7,370 nucleotides of DNA from JBDSEG01 sp039920165 (GCA_039920165.1 JBDSEG010000411.1:1-7370); one strand, 5' to 3'; shown: positions 1 through 6,339, counted from the stretch's first letter. Translations and numbers: made by a program. Notes: a model not told the origin generated them from the sequence alone.

Positions 1-368
1 CAGCCGAGTTCGCGCGGCGCGGCAGCGCGCCCGGCGGACGCGGTCCGCTGCAACGGATCAAGGCATCGGTCGGTTCCGGCGTGCGGCCTATTCCGGTCGA
101 GCAGATCGTCTACCTGCGAGCCGACAAGAAGTACACGCTGGTGATCTGGGAAGGGGGCGAGGCGCTGATCCGCCGCACCCTCCGCGAACTTGTCGACGAA
201 CTCGATCCGCTGCACTTCGCCCAGATCCATCGCTCGGTAATCGTCAACCTGCACCGGGTGGGCCAGGTCCAGCGCGGCGCCAACGAGACCGCCGAGGTGC
301 ATCTGAAGGACAGGCGCGAGGTGTTGCCAGTCAGCCGCAGCTTCGTCCACATCTTCCGCCAGATGTAG
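1..368 (+). CDS. LytTR-domain response regulator, C-terminal part (5' end outside window)
   Basis: The open frame enters from the left edge (first full codon at base 3) and ends at TAG 366-368, leaving 121 visible residues. Visible residues 1-26 are Gly/Arg/Ala-rich and look like an inter-domain linker. From about residue 27 to the end the protein reads as a LytTR DNA-binding domain: IPVEQIVYLRADKKYT opens the first beta strands, IRRTLREL follows, then the hallmark FAQIHRSVIVNL near residues 72-83 and LPVSRS near 108-113. In this family (AlgR, LytR, AgrA types) LytTR domains usually sit behind a CheY-like receiver and bind direct repeats in promoters, so this is probably a response regulator paired with a histidine kinase further left. 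The receiver itself is not visible. A GTG at 81 could be mistaken for a start, but the frame is open upstream. The gene ends two bases before the convergent aldolase-type gene. Confidence 0.9.
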   Translation, partial: AEFARRGSAPGGRGPLQRIKASVGSGVRPIPVEQIVYLRADKKYTLVIWEGGEALIRRTLRELVDELDPLHFAQIHRSVIVNLHRVGQVQRGANETAEVHLKDRREVLPVSRSFVHIFRQM

Positions 369-370
369 CC

Positions 371-1474
371 TCAGGCCAGACAGCCGCGCGCATCGACCTT
401 CCACAGCGACTCGACCACGCCGCTCTCCAATCCCCCGCGCACGCCGATGTACCGGTCGTACAGGTTGACGGTCGGATCGCAGTGGCCGGGGACTAGCCAG
501 ACCGTCTCTCCCAGTTGCGGCAACGCGTCGCCGCGCGCGCGAAGGATGCCGTGCTCGTCGCCGCCGTTCACGAATTCGAGGTCGCGCTGCCAGACCCGCG
601 GCAGGCCCGAATCGATCGCGTGCGACTTGTGCCCGGCATCGACGACCGCGTGCGCGCTGCCGCGGCTCATCACCTGGCTCTTGACGAAGAGCGCGTGCTC
701 GAATCGCGGCGCCCCCGGCGTCGGCTCATTGGCGGCGTAATCGGCGTCCATGAAAAGGTAGCTACCGGCCTGAAGTTCGCCGTAGACGCGGCTCGCGGCC
801 TCAAAGGCGAAAGTGCCAGTGCCGGCACCAGTGACGAGCGGGCAGGCAATGCCGGCCGAGGTGACCGCGGCCTGCGCAGCGCGCGCCGTTCCCACTGCGT
901 GCGCGATGGCCGCGGCGCGTTCGTCCGCGCCGCGAAGATGCTGGGCGCGGCCGTGGTAGGCCTGCAATCCGGCGAGGCGCAGGCCATGCGAAACGACCTG
1001 GTGCGCGAGCGTGCCGGCCGCACCGGGCGACACACCGCAGCGACCCTGGCCGACATCGACCTCGACGAAGACATCGAGCAGGGTCCCGGCCGCGCGCAGC
1101 GCCTGCGAAAGCCGCTCGACACCGAGGTCCGAATCGACCGCGATCGCGAGCCGGATGCGTCCGGCCAGGGCGGCGACCTGCGCCAGCTTGTGCGGCGCAA
1201 TCACTTCGTTGGTGATGAAGATATCGGCGATGCCGGCGTCGGCCAGCGCCTGAGCCTCGCTCGTTTTTTGCACGCACACGCCGACCGCGCCGGCCTCGAC
1301 CTGCAGCCGCGCGATGGCCGCGCTCTTGTGCATCTTGGCGTGCGGGCGCAGGCGCATGCCGTGCTCGCGAGCAAAGCCGGCCATGGCGGCGAGATTGCGC
1401 TGCATCGCATCGAGATCGATCACCAGCGAGGGCGTATCGACCGCGCCGACCGGATCGCCGATCGCGAGCGTCAT
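371..1474 (-). CDS. DSD1-family PLP enzyme, D-threonine aldolase-like
   Basis: This 367-residue protein belongs to the alanine racemase-fold (fold III) PLP enzymes of the D-threonine aldolase / D-3-hydroxyaspartate aldolase / D-serine dehydratase group. The N-terminal VDTPSLVIDLD (12-22) and RPHAKMHK (43-50) are typical, with Lys47 the predicted PLP-binding lysine. VEVDVGQGRCGVS (137-149), LQAYHG (170-175), the Gly-rich TGAGTGTF (215-222) and LQAGSYLFMDADY (234-246) follow. The C-terminal PGHCDPTVNLYD (329-340) carries His331 and Asp333, matching the divalent-metal site of D-threonine aldolases. Length is close to the approximately 379 residues I recall for the Alcaligenes xylosoxidans enzyme. 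The likely reaction is retro-aldol cleavage of a D-beta-hydroxy amino acid to glycine plus an aldehyde; the exact substrate cannot be told from sequence. The start was chosen at the ATG that overlaps the phosphatase stop (ATGA, 1474-1471); longer upstream frames lie inside the phosphatase gene and lack family similarity. Confidence 0.9.
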   Translation of the reverse strand: MTLAIGDPVGAVDTPSLVIDLDAMQRNLAAMAGFAREHGMRLRPHAKMHKSAAIARLQVEAGAVGVCVQKTSEAQALADAGIADIFITNEVIAPHKLAQVAALAGRIRLAIAVDSDLGVERLSQALRAAGTLLDVFVEVDVGQGRCGVSPGAAGTLAHQVVSHGLRLAGLQAYHGRAQHLRGADERAAAIAHAVGTARAAQAAVTSAGIACPLVTGAGTGTFAFEAASRVYGELQAGSYLFMDADYAANEPTPGAPRFEHALFVKSQVMSRGSAHAVVDAGHKSHAIDSGLPRVWQRDLEFVNGGDEHGILRARGDALPQLGETVWLVPGHCDPTVNLYDRYIGVRGGLESGVVESLWKVDARGCLA

Positions 1475-2118
1475 GTCTCGACCACCGAGGTTTCGGTTGC
1501 ATGGCCTTCGAGGTGGCCGACATCGCCCCAGCCGACGAGCGTGAAGCCCTGCGGCGTATACAGCAGCCGGTTGATGCCGGCGTTGGGGACCTCCCACGAC
1601 CGTGGCGCGTCGAGCTCGACATGCGCGGCCGCGCGGTACAGGCAGTCGAGCACGCCGCCGTGCGCGACGATGGCGATGCTCTGGCCGGCGTGGGCCTGCG
1701 CGAGGAGCGTCGCGGCGCCGATGCAGCGGGCATTGAGGTCGACCAGCGTCTCGCCGCCACCGGGTGCGAATTGCAGATCGCGACGGCGCCAGCGCGCAGC
1801 ATCCAACGGCCAGCGCGCCTCGATCTCGATGAAGGTCGAGCCCTCGAAAGTGCCGAAGCCGCGCTCGCGCAATCCGCGGTCGGTGATTACCTGGAGCCGC
1901 CGCGGATGCGCCAGTTCGCGTGCAGTGTCGATGGCACGTGCGAGGTCGCTCGAACAGACCGCCGACAGATCTTCATCGGCCAGCGCCAACGCGAGACGGC
2001 GCGCTTGCCAGCGGCCGGTCTCGTTCAGTCCGATATCGAGCTGGCCCTGGATCCGCGTATCCCGGTTCCAGTCGGTCTCGCCGTGGCGGATCGCCAGCAC
2101 GCGGGTGACGGCTTGCAC
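1471..2118 (-). CDS. Histidine phosphatase family protein (phosphoglycerate mutase-like)
   Basis: The 215-residue product is a cytoplasmic-looking histidine phosphatase of the GpmB/CobC branch. The catalytic RHG motif is at residues 11-13 within LAIRHGETDWNRDTRIQGQ, with His12 the predicted phospho-acceptor. SSDLARAIDTA (56-66) supplies Arg61, LRERGFGTFEG (83-93) supplies the probable acid Glu85, and AHGGVLD (152-158) supplies the second catalytic His153. The fold is complete and of normal length. The substrate is not predictable; members include phosphoglycerate mutase-like enzymes, alpha-ribazole phosphatase and broad sugar-phosphate phosphatases, and no cobalamin genes are visible nearby to support CobC. 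The start is GTG 2118-2116, only six residues before the first beta strand, preceded by GAGGG at 2131-2127. It lies 11 bases after the PEBP stop, and its own TGA overlaps the ATG of the aldolase-type gene. Confidence 0.92.
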   Translation of the reverse strand: MQAVTRVLAIRHGETDWNRDTRIQGQLDIGLNETGRWQARRLALALADEDLSAVCSSDLARAIDTARELAHPRRLQVITDRGLRERGFGTFEGSTFIEIEARWPLDAARWRRRDLQFAPGGGETLVDLNARCIGAATLLAQAHAGQSIAIVAHGGVLDCLYRAAAHVELDAPRSWEVPNAGINRLLYTPQGFTLVGWGDVGHLEGHATETSVVET

Positions 2119-2126
2119 CGGTCAGG

Positions 2127-2131
2127 CCCTC
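2127..2131 (-). promoter_or_regulatory. Ribosome binding site for the histidine phosphatase GTG start
   Basis: Read on the minus strand, the sequence is TGAGGGCCTGACCG followed by GTG. GAGGG lies eight bases before the GTG and is embedded in the stop codon of the PEBP gene, which supports GTG at 2118 as the start and suggests translational reinitiation from the upstream gene. Confidence 0.5.
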
Positions 2132-2759
2132 AACCCAGCAGCCGCGCGTTCAGCGTATAGGTGCCCGAGTGCGTCGCCTCGGCCAGGACGTGCTCGTAGA
2201 TTGCCTGGCGCGCCTGTACTCCGGTGAAGACGCCTTCGAGCGGCGCGCGCGCGACCGACAGTGCATACAGCGTGAAGACATAGTGGTGGATGAGGGTGTC
2301 GTTCCAGGGCGGGAACGGGCCGTCGTAGCCGAAATACTGACCCGCCATGTCGGGATTGGCCGCAAACCAGCCGGTGTAATCGTTCAGTCCCTGGCGCGCG
2401 CCGTGCAAGGATGCCGGCCCGGGCTTGCCGTGCGGCTGGAAACCGCGGCTGAACTCGCCCTCGCCGACTTCGCGCAGGCCGGGTGGCAAATCGACCAGCA
2501 CCCAGTGAAAAAAATCGGTGCGCGGCAGATCGACGGGAATCTCGCGGCCGGGCAGGTTCACGTCGTCCGCGCGGGTCGGAACGTCGAAATCGTGGCAGAT
2601 CAGCACGTACGACTGCGTCCCTGCCGGCGCCTCGCTCCACGCGAGGTGCGGGCTCAGGTCGTCGGAGAAGGTCGCACCTCCGCGCCCGTCGGGCCGTCCG
2701 GCGGCGTAGCGCGGGTCGATGCGTTCACCGTTGGCCCAGCTGTCGCTCCACAGTTTCAT
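2130..2759 (-). CDS. YbhB/YbcL family Raf kinase inhibitor-like (PEBP) protein
   Basis: This 209-residue protein has the phosphatidylethanolamine-binding protein fold. FSDDLSPHLAWSEAPAGTQS (31-50) matches the family's 'SPxLxWxxAPxGT' region, HDFDVP (56-61) is the conserved DxDxP anion-pocket motif, FHWVLVDLP (84-92) follows, and GYDGPFPPWNDTLIHHYVF (144-162) is the second ligand-pocket block. The usual Cys in 'GPCPP' is Phe here (Phe149). It is longer than the approximately 160-residue YbhB because of inserts around residues 62-80 and 120-143; the NDYTGWFAANPDMAG insert (126-140) appears to be a feature of a longer proteobacterial subgroup. No signal peptide is seen, so it is probably cytoplasmic. 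The molecular role of bacterial PEBPs is unsettled; binding of phospholipid headgroups or phosphorylated ligands is inferred from the fold. The start ATG has AGGGG five bases upstream (2769-2765). The gene is 28 bases after DUF1840. Confidence 0.92.
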   Translation of the reverse strand: MKLWSDSWANGERIDPRYAAGRPDGRGGATFSDDLSPHLAWSEAPAGTQSYVLICHDFDVPTRADDVNLPGREIPVDLPRTDFFHWVLVDLPPGLREVGEGEFSRGFQPHGKPGPASLHGARQGLNDYTGWFAANPDMAGQYFGYDGPFPPWNDTLIHHYVFTLYALSVARAPLEGVFTGVQARQAIYEHVLAEATHSGTYTLNARLLG

Positions 2760-2787
2760 CGCTGCCCCTGGCTCGTCACAGACCGGC

Positions 2788-3111
2788 TCAAACGCCCCAG
2801 ACGATCGGCTCGCCCTCGGCGTGTGCGCGTTTCATCATCTCGACCAGCGGCCAGGCGCGTTGGCGCAGGCTCACGCCATCGCGCGCGGGCAGGGTCTGGC
2901 CGCTGCTGCGCAGTTCCTGTTCGGCGCTTTCGCGTGCGGCTTCGTCAGCGGCGACCGCGGCCTCGATGGCCTGCATGGCGGCGGGCATGTCGGCGGCTTC
3001 GATGATCCCTTTGGCGGCCGGCGATTTGCCGATCGTGCGCAACACGTCATCGCCGGAAGCGCCCAGCATGATCACGTCGCCGGCCGCCTTCGATTTGAAT
3101 TTGTAGATCAT
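2788..3111 (-). CDS. DUF1840 domain-containing protein
   Basis: The product is 107 residues and matches the DUF1840 pattern end to end as I recall it: it opens with MIYKFKSKAAGDVIML, has a central GKSPAAKGII (28-37), a Met-Pro-Ala helix start (42-44) followed by an Ala/Glu-rich helix (45-70), and ends SLRQRAWPLVEMMKRA ... EPIVWGV. The family has no established function; it is short, soluble and mainly found in betaproteobacteria. The start is the ATG whose last bases overlap the TGA of the CFA synthase gene (ATGA, 3111-3108), and no separate ribosome binding site is evident upstream, so its translation is probably coupled to CFA synthase. A longer frame reaching 3348 exists but is the shadow of the CFA synthase reading frame. 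The last five residues, IVWGV, are characteristic, so the protein looks intact. Confidence 0.9.
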   Translation of the reverse strand: MIYKFKSKAAGDVIMLGASGDDVLRTIGKSPAAKGIIEAADMPAAMQAIEAAVAADEAARESAEQELRSSGQTLPARDGVSLRQRAWPLVEMMKRAHAEGEPIVWGV

Positions 3112-4367
3112 GGTGTGCCGTACATGTAGCCGCGGTTGAAGGGGTAGCTCGATTGTGCCCCGCGCATCGCGCCGTCGGCGACGCTGCCGGTCGGGCGCGC
3201 CGCGAGCATCTGATGCAGCGAGATCCAGCCCTGCTCGAAGCACATTGCGCTGCCCGCGAGGTAGAGGCGAAAAGCGCGCACCACCGCCTCGCTCGCGAGC
3301 TGGCGCGCCTGCGGCAGCCGCGCCTCGAGCGCATCGCTCCAGGCCCACAGCGTGCGCGCGTAGTGCGGGCGCAGGTTCTCGATATCGAGTGCCTCCAGCC
3401 CCGCCTCGCTCATGACCCGCAGCACGTGCGAGACGTGCAGCAGCTCGCCGCCGGGAAAGATATAGCGCTCGATGAAATCGCCCATGCCCGCGCCCAGCCG
3501 GTCGTTGTGCGTGCCGCCGGCGGTGATGCCGTGGTTCATCAGCAGGCCGCCGGGCTCGAGCAGGTGCGCAACCTTGGCGAAATAGTCGGGCAGCAGCCCC
3601 CGGCCGACGTGCTCGAACATGCCCACCGAGGCAATCTTGTCAAAGCGCGACGTCTCGGCCAGTTCGCGGTAGTCGCACAGCTCGACCGTGACGCGCCCGG
3701 CCAGGCCGCGCTCGCCGATCAGCCGGCTGACGTGGGCATGCTGGTTGCGACTCAGCGTGATGCCGTGGCCGCGCACGCCGTAGTGCTCGGCCGCGTGCAG
3801 CAGGAGCGCGCCCCAGCCGGCGCCGACGTCGAGAAAGCGCTCGTCCTTGCGCAGCATCAGCTTGCGGCAGATGTGGTCGAGCTTGGCCGCCTGCGACCGC
3901 GCGAGCGTCATCCCGGGTGCCGCGTAATAGGCGCAGGAATAGACCTGCTGGGGGTCGAGCCACAGACGGTAGAAATCGTCGGAAACGTCGTAGTGGAACT
4001 GGACCTGGGCGGCGTCCAGATCGGGCCGGTGGCGCGCCCGCGAGCGCGCGGCGAGCAGCAACTCGCGCCACCACGACAACGGCGCCCCCGGCGGTGGGGA
4101 CTGCACCGGATCGGCGTCGATCAATTGCGCCGCGATCGACATCAGGCTGCGCAACGAGCCCTCGAAATCGAGCCGGCCTTCGACATAGGCGCGCGCGACG
4201 AGGCCGATCTGGCCCTGCGCGAGCGGCGCCAGCGCCGAGAGTTCGTTCAAGCGCAGGGTGAGCGCGGCATCGGCCGGCCCGACCCGCCGCCCGCCCGGCA
4301 GGACCACCGCCAGCGAAAGCGCCCGTGCCGAGATCTTGTTTTGAAGAATGCCCTCGAGCATCGCCAT
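3108..4367 (-). CDS. cfa: Cyclopropane-fatty-acyl-phospholipid synthase (SAM-dependent)
   Basis: The enzyme transfers a methylene group from S-adenosylmethionine onto cis double bonds of membrane phospholipid acyl chains. Numbered from ATG 4367 (419 residues): the N-terminal lipid-binding region holds AYVEGRLDFEG (60-70). FHYDVSDDFYRLWLD (124-138) and YSCAYY (143-148) are signature blocks. The SAM loop is FLDVGAGWGALLL (178-190); the usual GCGWG is GAGWG here. MFEHVG (250-255), NHGIT (278-282), FIERYIFPGG (298-307) and HYARTLWAW (335-343) follow. The bicarbonate-site residues known from E. coli Cfa (Cys, Glu, His, Ile, Tyr) appear conserved as Cys145, Glu252, His279, Ile281 and Tyr336, so activity is expected. 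The start is uncertain: GTG 4406 (432 residues), ATG 4367 and ATG 4361 are all in frame and none has a clear ribosome binding site; ATG 4367 fits the candidate promoter just upstream. The stop overlaps the DUF1840 start. Confidence 0.93.
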   Translation of the reverse strand: MAMLEGILQNKISARALSLAVVLPGGRRVGPADAALTLRLNELSALAPLAQGQIGLVARAYVEGRLDFEGSLRSLMSIAAQLIDADPVQSPPPGAPLSWWRELLLAARSRARHRPDLDAAQVQFHYDVSDDFYRLWLDPQQVYSCAYYAAPGMTLARSQAAKLDHICRKLMLRKDERFLDVGAGWGALLLHAAEHYGVRGHGITLSRNQHAHVSRLIGERGLAGRVTVELCDYRELAETSRFDKIASVGMFEHVGRGLLPDYFAKVAHLLEPGGLLMNHGITAGGTHNDRLGAGMGDFIERYIFPGGELLHVSHVLRVMSEAGLEALDIENLRPHYARTLWAWSDALEARLPQARQLASEAVVRAFRLYLAGSAMCFEQGWISLHQMLAARPTGSVADGAMRGAQSSYPFNRGYMYGTP

Positions 4368-4373
4368 GGCGAC

Positions 4374-4403
4374 ACTGTACCGACCCTGCGCGAGGATCGT
4401 CAC
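4374..4403 (-). promoter_or_regulatory. Candidate sigma-70-type promoter for the CFA synthase gene
   Basis: On the minus strand, GTGACG (4403-4398, four of six matches to TTGACA) and TACAGT (4379-4374, four of six matches to TATAAT) are separated by 18 bases. Counting seven bases past the -10 places initiation at about 4367, the A of the in-frame ATG, which would give a leaderless message. This is a pattern match only; such matches arise by chance, and the gene could equally be read through from the HD-GYP gene. Confidence 0.25.
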
Positions 4404-4424
4404 CACCGGCGCTGCGCGGGCGCT

Positions 4425-5726
4425 TCAGGTGATGCTGGAGAGGACGCTTTCCTCGGCTTCGACACTGGCCGTCGCGGCGGGCTCGAAAAAATAGGCGACG
4501 CGTTCACTCGGCGTCAGGCACTCGACGGCAAGGCGCGGCAACTGCGAGGGTTTGAGGCTGCGCCGGATGCCGAGGCCGGGCGTGTTCTCGAGGTCGATCA
4601 GCAGCGCTTCGTCAGGCGCGACGCGCGGGTCGTGCACGCGCACCCGCGGGCGCAGCGGCCGGCTCGAATTGGCGCCGACCACGAGGCCGTAACGATCGTC
4701 GGTGAGCTGCACCGTCGAGCCCGGCGGATAGATTCCCAGCATGCGGATGAAGGCGCCGAGGATCGCGTCGTCGTAGGTCGCGCGGCCGTTCACGAACAGC
4801 CTCGCAAGCGCCTCGTGCGGCGTGGCCGCATTCGCGGCCACGTGCGGATTGCACAGGTTGTCGTAGAGGTCGACGATCGAGACGATGCGCGAGGCGGCAC
4901 TCAGACGTTCGCTACCCAGCTTTTGCGGGAACCCGCTGCCGTCGGCATGCTCGTGGTGCTGCGCAATCACCAGGGTCGCCCCGGGGCTGAGCGCCATTCG
5001 TCCGGCCTGCACGACGCCCTGCGTGACATGGTCCTCGTAAGCCCGGACCTGGGCCGGCGTGAAGCTCTCGCTGGCGTGCCGCACGCCTTCGGGCAATCCG
5101 AGCTTGCCGATATCGTGCAGCAACGCGCCCACACCCGTGTCGAGCATCTCGGCGGCGTCGAGCTGGCACACGCGGCCGAGCAGCAACGCCAGCACCGCCA
5201 CGTTCATCGCATGCACCGCCGCGCGGTCGCCGGCGGCCTCGCCGAGCAGGCGAACGCACAGCTCGTGCGAGCCGATCATCTTGTCGGTCAATGCGCCGGT
5301 CAGTGCGCGCGCCGAGGCCGCGGCGGCCAACGGCTGTTCGTGCACCAGCGCGGTCATCTTGCGGCAGGCCACGGCGGCTTCGGAAAACTGCTGTTCGCAC
5401 ACCCGCTGGGCGCGCCGTTCGGCGCGTGCGCTCTCGCGCGGGTCGACGGCGCCGGGCTCGTCGCACGACGTGGATAACGACGTCGATCGGGAGTCGGCAG
5501 CCCGTGCCGACGGCTGCGCCGCTTCGGGCGCGAGCACGCTCCTGCGCGGGCTCCAGCGCACCTGCTTCAGACCGAGGTTGACGAGCGTCGTGATCTGATC
5601 GGCCGAGGCGATGCGGAAATTGCTGATCGGAAAGGGGTGCGACATCCAGCCGCCTTCGAGATGCACGAACATTCCGATCCGCAGCGCTTCGATGGCAATC
5701 AATTCGGGGGCCGAGGTGTGGGTCAT
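4425..5726 (-). CDS. HD-GYP domain protein, putative cyclic-di-GMP phosphodiesterase, with DUF3391-like N-terminus
   Basis: The 433-residue protein starts with a DUF3391-like module: IEALRIGMFVHLEGGW (12-27) then SHPFPISNFRI (29-39). Residues about 62-105 form a Ser/Ala/Glu-rich linker. The HD-GYP domain spans about 140-330: His172 in VHAMNVAVLALLLG, the metal pair His204-Asp205 with Lys208 in LLHDIGKLGLPE, His233 in EDHVTQG, and HHEHADGSGFP (257-267). The last corresponds to the family HHExxDGxGYP, with Phe for the signature Tyr. VDLYDNLCNP (285-294) completes the metal site. A C-terminal beta-rich tail (331-433) is typical of DUF3391/HD-GYP proteins. Members hydrolyse c-di-GMP to pGpG and GMP, usually in the cytoplasm; no membrane segment is seen. 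The start at ATG 5726 gives the expected short lead-in to DUF3391; a longer frame to 5852 lies inside the regulator gene. The CFA synthase gene follows within 57 bases. Confidence 0.92.
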   Translation of the reverse strand: MTHTSAPELIAIEALRIGMFVHLEGGWMSHPFPISNFRIASADQITTLVNLGLKQVRWSPRRSVLAPEAAQPSARAADSRSTSLSTSCDEPGAVDPRESARAERRAQRVCEQQFSEAAVACRKMTALVHEQPLAAAASARALTGALTDKMIGSHELCVRLLGEAAGDRAAVHAMNVAVLALLLGRVCQLDAAEMLDTGVGALLHDIGKLGLPEGVRHASESFTPAQVRAYEDHVTQGVVQAGRMALSPGATLVIAQHHEHADGSGFPQKLGSERLSAASRIVSIVDLYDNLCNPHVAANAATPHEALARLFVNGRATYDDAILGAFIRMLGIYPPGSTVQLTDDRYGLVVGANSSRPLRPRVRVHDPRVAPDEALLIDLENTPGLGIRRSLKPSQLPRLAVECLTPSERVAYFFEPAATASVEAEESVLSSIT

Positions 5727-5746
5727 GGTGGCGGTGCAGCGAACAT
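5723..5746 (-). other. Possible seven-codon upstream ORF (MFAAPPP) overlapping the HD-GYP start
   Basis: On the minus strand an ATG at 5746-5744 opens a frame Met-Phe-Ala-Ala-Pro-Pro-Pro whose TGA (5725-5723) overlaps the HD-GYP ATG as ATGA. AGGAA at 5755-5751 lies four bases before this ATG and is the only good Shine-Dalgarno sequence in the gap; the HD-GYP ATG itself is preceded by CACCGCCACC, which has none. The frame could therefore load ribosomes for the HD-GYP gene, and three prolines are a known slow-translation, EF-P-dependent context. It is short enough to occur by chance. Confidence 0.25.
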
Positions 5747-5799
5747 GCGATTCCTGCCTACATCGGCTGGCCGCGCGGCGACTTGAACCGGCGATGAGC

Positions 5800-6237
5800 T
5801 CAGCGCTCGATCCGGGTCGACAGAACGATCGCCGACGTGGTGCGTTCCACACCTTCGAGCTGCCCGATGCGGTCGATCAGCGCATCCAGCTCGCCGATCG
5901 ACGCCGCGGCGACGATCGCGATCAGGTCGAACGGACCGCTGACCGAATGCAGCACGCGCAACTGTGCGATCTTGCGCAGCGCCGCCTCGATCACGCCGCT
6001 GGCGCGCGGCGCGAGCGTGATCAGCACATGGGCGCGCACCAAGCCGGCCTCGACCTCGTCGCCCACGCTCACCGTATAGCCGGCGATCACACGGCGCCGC
6101 TCCAGCCGTTCGATCCGGCTTTGCACCGTGGTGCGAGACAGGCCGAGCCGGCGCGCCAGCTCGGCGGTCGAGGCGCGGGCGTTCTCGCGCAGCAGGCCGA
6201 GCAGTGCGCGGTCGGTGTCGTCGAGGTCGGTGCTCAT
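5800..6237 (-). CDS. Lrp/AsnC family transcriptional regulator
   Basis: The 145-residue product has the standard two-part Lrp/AsnC layout and normal length. Residues 5-52 form the N-terminal winged-type helix-turn-helix: LDDTDRALLGLLREN, then AELARRLGLSRTTVQSRIER (25-44) and a RRRVIAGYTV turn (48-57). Residues about 66-140 form the RAM ligand-binding/oligomerisation domain, with HSVSGPFDLIAIVAA (97-111) matching the conserved 'VTGxxDxLL' strand and the effector pocket. Such proteins form dimers or octamers and usually respond to an amino acid. It is divergently oriented to the saccharopine-dehydrogenase-like gene across 115 bases, so local control of that gene and of itself is the natural inference. 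The ATG at 6237 gives the usual short lead-in; no Shine-Dalgarno precedes it, and a possible -10 (TACGAT, 6252-6247) sits close to the start. The frame extends upstream to 6384 but those residues look non-coding. Confidence 0.93.
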   Translation of the reverse strand: MSTDLDDTDRALLGLLRENARASTAELARRLGLSRTTVQSRIERLERRRVIAGYTVSVGDEVEAGLVRAHVLITLAPRASGVIEAALRKIAQLRVLHSVSGPFDLIAIVAAASIGELDALIDRIGQLEGVERTTSAIVLSTRIER

Positions 6238-6282
6238 GGTGCACGGATCGTATCGGCAAATCGCCGAAAACTGGCCTGTGTT

Positions 6283-6296
6283 TCGTCGTTCGACGA
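6283..6296. repeat. Perfect inverted repeat, candidate Lrp/AsnC operator
   Basis: TCGTCG and CGACGA are exact reverse complements separated by TT. The dyad lies 46-59 bases upstream of the regulator ATG and 57-70 bases upstream of the oxidoreductase ATG, a position suited to controlling both. It does not resemble the A/T-rich E. coli Lrp consensus, but AsnC-type regulators have diverse sites. Confidence 0.35.
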
Positions 6297-6339
6297 GCTG
6301 CTTTCTGCACGCCAAGCTTTCAGAATCGGCATCGTTCTC

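Noticed and set aside
1471..2118. Assignment of the phosphatase as CobC (alpha-ribazole phosphatase)
   Set aside because: The fold fits, but no cobalamin biosynthesis gene is visible and histidine phosphatases of this type are functionally diverse, so no symbol was given.
515..2227. A 570-codon open frame on the plus strand
   Set aside because: It is antisense to the aldolase-type and phosphatase genes. The frame crosses two different genes, shows no family motif, and its composition is that of an antisense shadow.
2788..3348. A 186-residue version of the DUF1840 protein
   Set aside because: The additional 79 residues are read from an alternative frame inside CFA synthase and are Arg/Gly/Ala-rich without similarity to the family, which starts at MIYKFKSK.
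3153..5477. A 774-codon open frame on the plus strand
   Set aside because: It lies antisense to the CFA synthase and HD-GYP genes, both of which have clear family motifs. The translation is Arg/Ala/Gly/Val/Asp-rich with no recognisable domain. In DNA this rich in G+C, long stop-free antisense frames are expected.
5761..5796. Possible terminator between the regulator and the HD-GYP gene
   Set aside because: There is a perfect ten-base palindrome (5770-5779) and flanking CATCG/CGATG arms, but the palindrome has no loop and no T-tract follows on the minus strand. Short GC palindromes are common at this base composition.
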